This document shows positions 37,240 through 47,455 of a DNA stretch of 64,000 nt, in pieces (the first letter of the stretch is position 1; each line of letters begins with the position of its first letter). The stretch lies in the NCBI GenBank assembly GCA_963277665.1, contig CAUJRU010000136.1, positions 620,001-684,000 on the forward strand, given 5' to 3'. Made by a program: the position numbers and the translations under genes. This DNA comes from Viscum album (Eukaryota > Streptophyta > Magnoliopsida > Santalales > Viscaceae). Below the pieces are notes generated by a model. The model was not told the DNA's origin. It worked only from the letters and a program-made list of their open reading frames with translations, and did not search any database.

Positions 37240-38010
37240 GGGTTTTTCAGTTGTTTTTGATCATTTATTAAATTTATTTCACAATGAAATATCAAGGTTT
37301 CCACCCATGAGATATGCAGAGTTTACTATTGATATCCTCCTAGGGACTAGTATTATCTCACTTCCATCATACTAGATGGAACTGATAAAATTGGGGGAAT
37401 TGAAAGTGCGGTTTAAGGTGTTAGAAAAAAAGGTTTATCCAGCCTAGAACATCTCCATGGGAAGTGCCAATCATGTTTGTTAAGAAGGCGGATAGAACTA
37501 TTTTAATATGTGCTTATTATTGTAGGACAAACCAATGTATGATAAACAACTAATATCCACATCCATGAATTGATTATTTTTTATATCTGTTGAGGGGAGC
37601 TCAATGGTTCTCCAATGTTGACTTGCAGTTAAGATATCTCCCACTATGACTGTGGGAGGAGGATATTTTGAAAATAGCCTTTCGAAGTAAATATGAACAT
37701 TATGAGCATGTGGTTATACACTTTTTTCTAATGAATTCACCTATGGTATTCTCGGCACTGATGAATCATATATTTCCAAGATTTCTAGATTATTTTGTAG
37801 TTGAATCTGTTGTTAATATATTGGTGTATTCTAGGACAAGGGAGGATCATGGGAAAAAATTGGTGATAGTGTGGGGATCTTGATAGATCATCAGTTGTAT
37901 TCCAAATATTCGAAGTATGATTTTTGGATATAGTAAGTTTGTTTCCTTGGACATGTTATTTCGAATAAGGGGTTTTTAGTAGTTTTGGAAATGATAGTGG
38001 TTGTTACCTC
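37240..38010 (+). pseudogene. Reverse transcriptase remnant of element D
   Basis: Blocks seen in order: PPMRYAEFTIDI-like start near 37300, MFVKKADRTILICAYY near 37470-37530, RGAQWFSNVDLQLRYL near 37595-37635, FRSKYEHYEHVVIHFFLMNSP near 37680-37745, and FVVESVVNILVYSRTREDHGKK near 37790-37855. The last is the catalytic box in which the Asp pair has been lost. Several frame changes. Confidence 0.78.
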
Positions 38011-38179
38011 GTGGAGACCGCCAATGAATGGTTTCAAGATACAAAGATTCCCTGTTCTAGCTGGATATGGTCAATATTTTGTTCACAATTTATCACGATC
38101 GGCTTCATTGATGATAGATTTGGCTAAGAAGAATCTTCCATTTCAATGGAATGAGTAGTGTCAAAAATATTTTTAATAG

Positions 38180-38600
38180 CTTAAATATCACCTTATATCT
38201 TCACCAATCTATGTTTTTCCAGAACTAGGAAAAGGGTATATGGTGTATTGTGATGCAACATGATCAGGGTTGGGGTGTGTTATCATGTGTGGGGATCATG
38301 TGGTTTTATATGTCTCATGGTAGTTGAGGTCATTTGAGAAGAAATACCAAACATATGATTTGGAGTTGGCGGTGGTGGTTCTTACTTTAAAAATGTGGAA
38401 ATTTTATATCTTTTGTGAGAAATTCATGATGTTTACCTTTCTTAAGAGTTCACCTCATATTTTCTCATAGATATATTTGAACTTCAGGATTAGGAGATGT
38501 ATGGAGGTTCTCAATATGTTTGAAATTGACCATATGTACACATAGGGTATAAAACATTCGGTGGAAGATGTATTAAGTAAGAAAGCATAAGCACAAGTAA
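38180..38600 (+). pseudogene. RNase H remnant of element D
   Basis: GYMVYCDAT, then SGLGCVIMCGDHVVLYVS, then KKYQTYDLELAVVVLTLKMW match the Ty3/gypsy RNase H block order; the first Asp and the Glu are kept. The third block (T-D-H-K-S-L-K-Y) reads TFLKSSPHIFS and has lost its Asp. Confidence 0.72.
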
Positions 38601-38879
38601 TGAAATAGGCATCATATCAGTAGTAGTTGATGTTCATCCAAGATGAAATGTAGTTGGAATGTGTGGACCAGGGTGAGAGAGACATTTTTTTCCAGGATCA
38701 TTGGTTTCATGCTTGGATTTTTTTGTTAAGGAGGCAAAAGTGTCTAATTCCAATTGTTTGGTAATGAGGTAGAAACTGAATGGGAATTTATTTTTATGCT
38801 TTTTTTGGAATTGGATGGTTGTACCAGTGTCTTGATAGGATGAAATTACTAGGACTTTTCATTCTTCTTGATGAGATAT

Positions 38880-39965
38880 CAATCTGGGAATTCAAAAAAT
38901 ATATATTGAATTGAAAGTGCATTCTTTGGTGGGATGGTATGAAAAAGAAGGTGGCTTAGTTTGTGTCGAGATGTTTGAATTTTCAGAAATGCAAGGAAGA
39001 GAATAAACAAGTGATAGGCCTGTTGAAATATTTACCTATCCCCATCTAGAAGTGGGAATAAATAGTGATGGATTTTATTACAGGTCTCCCAAGAACAATA
39101 TGAATGAACGATGTCATATGGGTGACAGTGGATCAGCTCACAATGTCGACCCATTTCATCCCAATTCATGAATCTCATACGGTGGAGGTTCTATCCAAAA
39201 TTTATATCTTCAAAGTAATAAATAGGAATCATGTTCTAGTATCTATTGTATCATATAATTTTATGAGGATAACATATTGATTTTGGAAATCCTTGCATCA
39301 GGCCCTTAGGACACAATTGACAATGAGAACAGTGTAACATCCTCATACTAATGAAAATTCCAAGAGAACGATACAAACGTTAGAAATATGTTATAGGCCT
39401 ATTTAAAGTATTTCCTTCCACTTTGTCAAAGCATTATCCATTGATGGAGTTATCATATAATAATATTTATCTAGCATCGATACATATGGCTACATTAGAA
39501 TCATTGAATGGGTGTTTGTGTCATTCTCCACTTTATTGGGAGGAAACATGTTAGACTTCTATTATCAAGATGATCCTTGTCCAAGAGACAAAAAAGAACA
39601 TTAATTTGATTAGGAAAAGTTTGGATATGGAATAGAGTCATAAAAAATTGTATATGGACCATCGTCGATGACCATTGTCATTTGAGGTGGGAGATCATGT
39701 TTTCTTGAGAATCTCTTCGAGGTTGTGACATCATCTGTCTGGGAAGAATGGTATGTTATCTATGAGGAATATTGAGTGTTTTGAGATATATTATTTGGTT
39801 GGAGAGGTGTCATATCATTTGTCTTTTCCACTATGGTTTAGTGTGGTGAAGAATGTGTTCCATGTTTCTAAATTGAGGAAGTATTATCCGGATACTGATC
39901 AAGTGATTGGATGGGATCATATTGAGCTAGACTTAGATACATCTGGTGTGCATATGCCAATGTGA
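38880..39965 (+). pseudogene. Integrase remnant of element D
   Basis: The core has MDFITGLPRT (first Asp kept) near 39068-39100, followed by VIWVTVDQLTMSTHFIPI, LVSIVSYNFMRIT where the second catalytic Asp block is lost, and KRTIQTLEICY near 39360. The C-terminal module at 39753-39965 stays open: YYLVGEVSYHLSFP...NVFHVSKLRKYYPDTDQVIGWDHIELD. Multiple stops. Confidence 0.78.
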
Positions 39966-40140
39966 ATCTTGTATTGGAAAGAGAAAGTCTTTCATGGTAA
40001 ATGAATTGGATTAGTTTGGTTTTTGGAAGCATGGTCAGATTCAGGAGGAGACTCTTGAGCGAGAGAAGGAGATAATCGAGCAATAGCCCGAGCTCTTTGG
40101 TCAAAGCGATCGTTCCCAACTATTTAAGGATGGAATGTCC

Positions 40141-40154
40141 AATGGTGGGGAGAA
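40141..40154 (+). other. Polypurine tract of element D
   Basis: AATGGTGGGGAGAA immediately before the 3' LTR. Confidence 0.75.
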
Positions 40155-42173
40155 TATAGTACCCTTTTTTGATATCTAACCATTTTTATACCTTTTATGT
40201 TTTTAAAGATATATAATAATGTTTGGGAGAGTTTGGTAAGGTTTCAAAATGAGTTTTGGGATTTTCTAGGGGTGCATAGTTTGAGCACATTTTGGGAAAA
40301 CCATGAAAGATCTCCAAGAAACCGTGAATGTGGATGTAGTTGGATTAACGCACTTTTCACATGGTTTGTTTATCTATGATAGGAAACCATGAGGTTTAAC
40401 TATTGAGGCAGTATCATGCATGTGGTTAGTGCATGGTTTTCGTATCCATGTGAGGTAACCATACACGACAAAAAATAGGGTTTTTAAATCCATGCTTGGT
40501 TGAGATATTCCCTATACCCACCATTAATCATCCCAATCGGGAATCACTCTGCATTTTTAATTATCGAGGGTTAGAGGCGATCTCCCATCCATTTTGGAAG
40601 CCATTCGTAGGGATTTCGTGGTGTGGTGAAGGTGATTCTTCTTCAGTAAGTCTCCACTATTGTTTCTCTCTCTTTTTTCCCTTATATCTAGTAATCTCTC
40701 TCTCAGTTTTCTAGATCTGCAACCATTTCATGTAGATATATTGGGTTTTTCTAAAATGTTAATGGATAATATTTTTTATGATAGGGAAGGGGATCTAAGG
40801 CATTTTTGTGGAAGGTTTACCCAGATTCAATGTGTGTTGGTGTGGTGGGTTGATTTAACTAAAACCCAAAGGCAGGTGGATTCTCTCAACAAAAATTTTC
40901 TAGAACTAGAAGCTTTGTTTTCAATTAATTTCGTTTTCTTGAAATAAATTATTATTATTATGTACATATCTTGGTTAAAATCCATTTTGTGATGATTAGT
41001 GGATTTTGGGGAAAACAAGTTATTTTTGTCAAATGTTCATTGTTGTTAGATATTAAAATGTTGATTATAAAATCAGTGTCCTGGGATGATTTATGAAAAT
41101 GATTTTTGAAAGTGGTTTTCAATAAAATGAGTAGTTTTATTGAGATTTAATACATAATAAGTGTTCTCCTAATGGGATAATTTGGTTATGATATCATTGT
41201 TTGGATAATGTTCTGCCCTTGGTATACTGTATGATTGTTAATTAGATTGAACCATGGATGTTGTGGTAGAATGAGGGGATGTGGGAGGAGAGTATAACTT
41301 TAAAAATGAGATGGATAGTGGATGGAAGGGCCACCATCAAATATATGTGGGCATGAAGTACCACTATATTTTAAAATTAGTAAATTCTTTAGGATATAAA
41401 GTTCAACTGTGGTTGTTTACCAGTTTTGGTATGTGAAACACTATAGTAATTATATTCTTGAGTTGTATAATGACAGGTCTAAACTATTTTTCTATTATGC
41501 AATGGTATAATAGATTATGTCTGGTTTGTTGTCTTTCCCTTGTGTTGTATATTTTGGTTGAAAAAATGGGTTTTAATGGGTTCATTTGGATTTTTGGTAA
41601 TTGTTACACTAATTGATGTTTTATATAATTTTTTTATATAAATGTTTCAACGACACTATGCTAGTGGCATGTGTAGTGAAGTCATTTGTGGAAACCCTAC
41701 TGATTATTTGTCCTCAACCCCTACTTTGGAACTTTGGTCCTTTTACAGATTTCATTTTATGAGATACAAGTATGTAGAAGGATCTCAATTTTCTAGGGGT
41801 TTATTTTGTGTCATTGATGGTCTTTTGGTGCTTAGAGCATGGATCTCGGCTTGGAGTTGTTGAGTTTTTCCATAGCCTATTTGGTTCTGGTATTGTAGTC
41901 TTCCTCTTAGTACTATTACGATGAATTCACGTGGCTTGGTTGTATTGGGATTTTGGTTTTTTCATTGTAAACATTTGTTGACATTCATCATATAGTTATA
42001 TTTGGTTATGCCTTGTTGGTTTGGATGAATTATTCTCAAGGAAAACCATTCCCCACTTGTTCTTGAAGAGCTTACCATTAATTTCCCTTTTTTAGAACCT
42101 TGGGAACGTCGCCTATGGCCAAGTAGAATCTCACCACCATCTCAAGCCAATGAGGAGTGGATGGGACATTACA
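40155..42173 (+). repeat. 3' LTR of element D
   Basis: Starts TATAGTACCC, one change from the TG start of the 5' copy, and ends GGGACATTACA. Length is within 4 bases of the 5' LTR. Confidence 0.85.
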
Positions 42174-42593
42174 AGTGTGATCAAATAAAGCATAATATGA
42201 ATATATTATATCTTTTTATAATTTACCTTAGATATTTTTATTAATGTTATGACTTATATTTGAATAGATGTGTCAATGTAGTATCTTTTAATCCTATCAT
42301 GATTTGAATCATATAGTTTAGTTGAGATGTGTGTGGGGAATAGGATCCCCAACTAGTGTATGAGCTTTCATTAGATACTTTTTGGACATTTCAATGATAG
42401 GTTATTAGAATGGACTGATCTAGGATGTCATTGAAACTTAGACATGTCATATTTAATCTATTTAGAGTCTTATCGATATATCCTTTTTGTGGATTCCAAT
42501 GAGTTCCTGAGACAATTAAAAAAAATTTAAGAGACAACATGTCCTCTAATTAATGAGTGTTGAGCCTATTGTTGAGGTCAATAGGGAGGCACC
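42174..42593. other. Spacer between elements D and E, with target-site copies at both edges
   Basis: 42174-42178 is the right target-site copy of element D (AGTGT), and 42589-42593 is the left copy of element E (GCACC). The 410 bases between contain no recognisable gene. Before element E inserted, this sequence was continuous with 60903 onward. Confidence 0.6.
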
Positions 42594-42721
42594 TGTTGAC
42601 GCTCCTTTCGTCACATAATCTAAAGATCGGAAAAGGGGAATATCTGAGCATAAAGTGATTCATCCTTTGAAGAAACATCAAAAATCGACAAAGGGATGAA
42701 CAAGGAGAACATTTCCCATAG

Positions 42722-42860
42722 GTCGCGCAAGTTCCCTCATGGTCGCGCAAGTACACTTGCGCGCCGCCTAGTGGTCGTGCAAGTACTTGCGCGCTGCCTA
42801 GTGGTCGTGCAAGTCTACTTGTGCGACGCCTTATGGTCGTGCAAGTGACTTGCGCGACCT
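42722..42860 (+). promoter_or_regulatory. ACTTGCGCG palindrome array just upstream of the promoter
   Basis: Seven or more half-sites CGCGCAAGT/ACTTGCGCG or one-base variants occur in 140 bases. The clearest palindrome is CGCGCAAGT at 42744-42752 facing ACTTGCGCG at 42755-42763 with a 2-base gap. Units are joined by a GCCTAGTGGTCGTG-type spacer. The array ends about 45 bases before the TATA box, a typical place for activator sites. The function is an inference. Confidence 0.6.
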
Positions 42861-42902
42861 AAGTGATAACCGCTCAGTAACCGCCCAGGGCCTTCTTTTG
42901 CC

Positions 42903-42910
42903 TATAAATA
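42903..42910 (+). promoter_or_regulatory. TATA box of element E 5' LTR
   Basis: TATAAATA within GCCTATAAATAGACCC, unchanged in the 3' LTR at 58825-58832. A transcription start near 42935-42945 is expected. Confidence 0.75.
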
Positions 42911-43080
42911 GACCCTGTGGGCCCCCCATTACAGAGGATTTTTTTCCAGAAACTCGGATTAAAGCTCCCGACGCCCAAGTCTCTTCTCAAAGCTTCCGGA
43001 ACACTTCTAAGGTAATTTCTTACCTAGAACGGAAGATCTAAAGAGAAGAAGGAAGGCCTAAGTGTTGAAACTTATCAAAC

Positions 43081-43300
43081 ACTTGCGCACCGACTTAATT
43101 CCTTCAATATAACTTGCGTGTCCCTTCTCTGGAAAAACCTCAAGAGGATTGTAAAGGGTTTTCTAAAGAGTCACTCAAGCATTTCAATGCTGGTTGAAAA
43201 TCGCGCAAGTACACCATATGTCACGCAAGTATACTTGCACGACCACTACTTGCGCGCCGCCGCAGGACTTGCGCGCCTTTCATGACTTGCACGCCCCTAT
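43081..43300 (+). repeat. Second ACTTGCGCG cluster in element E 5' LTR, downstream of TATA
   Basis: Repeated half-sites (CACTTGCGCACC, AACTTGCGTG, TCGCGCAAGT, TATACTTGCACGA, CTACTTGCGCGCC, GACTTGCGCGCC, GACTTGCACGCC) lie on both strands. Many differ from the 3' LTR copy at the CpG positions. Confidence 0.6.
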
Positions 43301-43715
43301 CTTTTTGGGTACCCATCTTGCCCATTTTACCCCTCTTAAGCCATTTCACCTTTCCTATTCAAGATTCAGTCTTCAAGACACTCTTCAAAACCATTTATGG
43401 CATGAATTATTGATTTGACTTTCTTATCTGAAAGGAATTCTGTGAAATCTCTCTCAAAGTCTAGTGATTTAAATATCCTTATGTCACTAAAATACGGGGA
43501 GTTCATTCATTCAACCTCATCCTTTAAGATGAGAAAATCCTAACTTGGGTCTCCTTTTCAGGAATAATCCCCAGTTATAAACCCTTTGATCTGGGCATCT
43601 TCCTCAGGAGTAAGCCCCAATCAAGTCCTCTAATCTTGGGCATCTTTCTTAAGAATAAGCCTCAACCTCAAATATGGGCATCCTCTTCAGGAGTAAGCCC
43701 CAAACCTTAATCCCT

Positions 43716-43949
43716 AACCTGGGTCTCCTTTTCAGGAATAAGACTCAGTCATAACCTTGGGCTTCCTTTTCAGGAGTAAGCCCCAAGTCCCTTAACCTGG
43801 GTCTCCTTTTCAGGAATAAGACTCAGTCATAACCTTGGGCTTCCTTTTCAGGAGTAAGCCCCAAGTCCCTTAACCTGGGTCTCCTTTTCCGGAATAAGAC
43901 TCAGTCATAACCTTGGGCTTCCTTTTCAGGAATAAGCCCCAAGTCCCCT
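43716..43949 (+). repeat. 78-bp tandem repeat, three copies, in element E 5' LTR
   Basis: Three head-to-tail copies start at 43716, 43794 and 43872 and are nearly identical. Each has two related halves built on TCCTTTTCAGGANTAAG followed by ACTCAGTCAT or CCCCAAGTCC. Looser copies of the half-unit extend on both sides, from about 43545 to 44065. The 3' LTR holds the same array at 59638-59871. Confidence 0.85.
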
Positions 43950-44350
43950 TAAACTTCTCTTAACCAGTTATAATTTACCTTTGATTTGGGTTTCCTTTTC
44001 AGGAGTAAAACCCAATCATAAGTCCCCTCCTAACTTGGGCATCCTCCTTAGGAGTAAGCCCCAAGATTAGAGTATTCAAATCTCCATGAAGCACATATAA
44101 CTTTGTGGACCCTGTTCATGGATTTTCTCCCTAAAAGTAAATCCTAAACCTTCATCTATCTGGGAAGTCATCCATACATAAGCCCCAAACAAATTCTTAT
44201 GATTGCATCTTTCATGGCACAATTGTCTAAATTTTACCAATACCTCTTGTTTCTCACACCGGGCATGACTCACGTGAGCTTAGAGTGTAAAAGTAATTAT
44301 GACATTCATCTTTGAGCCATCAATCATAAACATCATACCCCATTCCTCGA

Positions 44351-44395
44351 ACTACGTGGGTTCTGATTCCTTTTCCAAAACAAAGGATACGTAGG
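44351..44395 (+). promoter_or_regulatory. ACTACGT...ACGTAG inverted-repeat element
   Basis: CTACGT at 44352-44357 and ACGTAG at 44389-44394 frame a 31-base interval reading TGATTCC...GGAT. The same design recurs in the 3' LTR and at least twice in the 3' non-coding region. It may fold as a hairpin in RNA. Role unknown. Confidence 0.5.
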
Positions 44396-44979
44396 TAGCC
44401 CATTTATGGGTTCGATCCCAACTTTGAAACAATCTATGTCCTTCTGAATGACTATAAACTTCAAGTGCCCCACTGAGTGGCTTTAAAACCAGCCTGGTCA
44501 TCATAATGACCAAGATACTTTTAGATAAATGTTTTGAAGGATACCATTAACCAAGAATCTCTAAACAGATATGGATGATTCTCTATTGATGAAGAACCTC
44601 GAATACATATAAAAGATTCTCTAAATTTCTTGCATATTTAATCATTGATTGTTAAAACTAAAGGAAAGCTCATTTTATACTTGGTAATATAATAAGGATT
44701 CACGAACATAACTTAAATATATAAAGAGAGTCCCGGAGTAGACAATAATTCCCCTCAAAAAGGTGTGATGAGTCTGACCTCCCATCCTCTCGACCAATGC
44801 AAATTCCTAAGCCTCATCAGTCCACAAGCTAATGAGCGCCTGCCTTTGGAAAGTAGGTCCAAACGGATGTGGAATCGTTGGATGTTTCCGGTTCTACGAA
44901 CAAACCCGCTAGAAACCGATCGGAACGTTTGAATCTCCTGTCCAGGAGGTCATCCCCGTAATCCGTGAGGAAACAAAAA

Positions 44980-44999
44980 TGGTGAACCCGACGTGAATC
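44980..44999 (+). other. Primer binding site of element E, tRNA-Trp
   Basis: TGGTGAACCCGACGTGAATC lies 4 bases after the 5' LTR. It is the complement of the 3' end of plant tRNA-Trp (...GATTCACGTCGGGTTCA plus CCA) over 20 bases, judged from memory of the tRNA. The long match argues for a functional site. Confidence 0.82.
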
Positions 45000-45121
45000 C
45001 TTAACCAAGTTAAAGTGATGTTCTTCTTATTTGTTAGGCCCCTTGGGCCAACAAAGCAATCATTGACATATGCTCATCCAAAAGATGCAGTGGCCAGATT
45101 CATCTTGATAATGTCTGTTAC

Positions 45122-47455
45122 ATGGAACAGGCACTCTTTTTTTCAAGATCTTCTGCAAAAATGGCTTTCCTTAAATTCACCCTAGTGAATACTGCTGCTG
45201 TGAACACCTCTACTGTGAGGTCTGCTGTTGTGAAAACCAATACTGCTACTCCTGCTGGAACGTCATCCGCTCTGAGGATGACATCACCAACTCAGCGTCT
45301 TCAACGCTGTGTTTCTAATGCACTGGTTAAGGAGTACAGTCGCAACGGTACTATCCCAACTCTGGAGGCCGCTCATCAAGCCCTCCAAGTTAACAACTCT
45401 ACCTGGTCGTCCGGACAACGGCGGCCAGCAATAAAGAAGCAGGCGGTGCTGACTACCGTCTCCAACCGTTTCGGGTCGATATCCCCGGAACGCAATTTCC
45501 ATTCACTCCCTTACTCCGAGGAAGTGAATGAGCAGGTCCCTCGGGGCCTTAATTCAAAAAGACATGAGTCCTTACCGAGGGCTCCCATCAACAATCGCCG
45601 CCAGACTCGTGCGGTAGTGCGCCCTCAACATGATGAGGGTACCGACTCCAGGCATTCAGCTCAGGTTCCTCGAACCCGAGCAGGCAAGATGAACCGCCAG
45701 AGACGGAATCCGGTTAACAATAGGCAGGTTGTCATCCCTGCCATCTCCGGAGAAGTCCACCAACCTAACTTGGTGGCAAACAATGAGCAGACATACACAC
45801 CTGCCCGTTTTAATTCAGTTGTCCAGCAGGCTCGTCTGACAGCATCAAGCCGATCCCGCCCGGCAATTCCGGCGGAGTACCATAGGCAGGAGCATACACC
45901 TGCTTATACATCATCAGTTAGTCAGCAGGCTCGTCTGACTACATATGATGGATCTCGTCAACCGCGTTTGGCGAAGTGTAATCAGCAGGCACATACACCT
46001 GCTAATACTAATCAAGCCTACCAACAGTCTCGCTTGGTAGCGCACGGAGAAGTTAGTCGGAAAGCCCCGACGACAAACAGGAGGCAGACTAAACTCTCTG
46101 CCTCCACACTTGAGTACTGTCAGGATTCACTGACAGGAAAAGGAGGACAGGAGCAGGAACATACACCTACTCCAAGCCCAGAATGGACGTATATCCCTGT
46201 TCCGGCGGCTGAAGTCACCAAACATATTTTGTCAATGGTGAAAGAGCAGAAGCAAATTCCTGCTCATGTTCTGGATGCTTGCCAGGATATCATAACAGCT
46301 TCAGCATCATCTCAGGGACAGACACATAATTCTATCCCTACCAATGGAGTGACACATCAACGATTCACTCCGGAATAGACACACACATCTGTTCCAGTCC
46401 AAGAGGGTTATGGGGCATACTCCCTCATATCATACGGACAACCAAGTCAGGCACATACACCTGATTTGAGCGATGATCGTCAGCCTAACCTGACCATCTT
46501 TCCTGATCAGGCACATACACCTGCTCAGAGCAATCACTTTCGTCATCAAGTGGTTTCTAAAGCGAGTAAGAAGGCATCTAAGAAAAATATCCGCCCAGCA
46601 CAGTCAGGAGATCAAAGGCCAATCTGCAACAAGGCCTTGCTCGATGCTGGAGTTCTTGAAACCCTCAGACATTTATCTGTCGGAATTCAAGATTCTACTC
46701 CCTCAGTTCCCAATAACAGGAACATTAATTTTGAAGGTCTTCAACAGACACTTCCTCATGAAGACTTGCTTCATGAAAATTCGGTCAATCTTGAAGTTTA
46801 TTCTTCAGATGAGAGCCACAGGAACCCTCTGTGTGGTCAGAAGGCCAAGGAGCAAGAGATTTCATCTTTTGCTGTAACCCATCATGACGGTCCTCCTCAT
46901 GGTGATGAACTTCGCTGCGAAAGTCCTCTCCGCAGTAGTGATTCACGTTGTATGGAAAATTCTTCAAAAGGAAATGTAGTGACGAGAAAGCCCTCCTATC
47001 TCGAGGAACTTGCAAACGTAAAACCAGTCATGTCTGATGCTTTACTATCGGCAGGTGAAACTCTTTCTCCATCAGAAGATAGCCTGGGGTTCAGGTTATT
47101 CTCTGAACCTTCCTTGGGTCATTCATCTTCCGGCATGAATAGTGATTTCTCTACCAATCTTGTTGAATCCGATGAAGCAACAAGGAAACACCAACTCTGG
47201 TCCAAACAGGTAGAAGAATCTTCATTTAATGATAAAGAGGAAATGCTGAACATGAGGAAAAAACTAGCAAAAGGTGAAGTACCAGTCATGTTTTGGCCTT
47301 TGGCTGATTCCCAGTACGACATTCCAAAGATGTTGACGGATGATGGAATCCATGATATTTGCCTCAACATATGGAAAACTCTTTGTCAATTAAAGAAGAA
47401 GGTATTATCTTACGATGAATATGAAAATCATCTTAAGATAATAGAAGGGTTATAA
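45122..47455 (+). CDS. ORF1 of element E, unknown function, upstream of gag, one internal TAG
   Basis: A 778-codon frame beginning at ATG 45122 (a second ATG at 45161 has a better start context, AAAATGG). It is interrupted by TAG at 46376-46378 and closed by TAA at 47453-47455. Residues about 195-350 hold imperfect repeats built on QQARLT...HTPA, continuing after the TAG (QAHTPD, QAHTPA). The rest is Arg-, Gln- and Ser-rich and likely disordered. The C-terminal part, MFWPLADSQYDIPKMLTDDGIHDICLNIWKTL, looks folded. No zinc finger or enzyme motif is seen. Tat-lineage elements commonly carry an extra ORF before gag whose role is not settled. It is in the same frame as gag and pol. Confidence 0.7.
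46376..46378 (+). other. In-frame TAG inside ORF1 of element E
   Basis: The frame continues with the same HTP-type repeat wording directly after the stop (THTSVPVQEGYG), so the TAG splits one former protein. It could be a recent mutation or a readthrough site. The following bases ACACAC do not match the best-known plant readthrough context. Confidence 0.75.

Larger units (their letters stand above)
32999..42173 (+). mobile_element. Element D: old plus-strand Ty3/gypsy retrotransposon, 9.2 kb
   Basis: LTRs at 32999-35021 (2023 bp) and 40155-42173 (2019 bp) flank a 5.1-kb internal region with primer site, gag, protease, RT, RNase H, integrase and polypurine tract in plus-strand order. Nearly every domain carries stops and replacements, and the LTRs differ by roughly a fifth in readable blocks, so this is an old copy. 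The integrase end, FHVSKLRKYYPDTDQVIGWDHIELD, is of the chromovirus type. LTR landmarks such as a GCACAGTTAGGG-like motif followed by AAAACCATG are shared in part with element 1, suggesting related families. Confidence 0.88.
42594..44975 (+). repeat. 5' LTR of element E (2382 bp)
   Basis: Starts TGTTGACGCTCC and ends GAGGAAACA. Inside, in order: ACTTGCGCG palindrome array, TATA box, a second ACTTGCGCG cluster, a 78-bp tandem repeat, and an ACTACGT/ACGTAG hairpin. Open stretches in it have matching copies in the 3' LTR and show no domain wording. Confidence 0.95.

Noticed and set aside
42850..43041. Open stretch in the element E LTR with an identical copy at 58772-58963
   Set aside because: Identity is explained by recent LTR duplication; the peptide has no domain features. 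The 74-codon stretch at 43194-43418 is rejected on the same grounds.
43716..43949. Protein-coding repeat
   Set aside because: The 78-bp repeats are out of any long open frame and lie wholly within the LTR.
46644..46877. Overlapping frames inside ORF1, gag and pol of element E
   Set aside because: Shadows of the main frame on other frames or the opposite strand, with no independent support.
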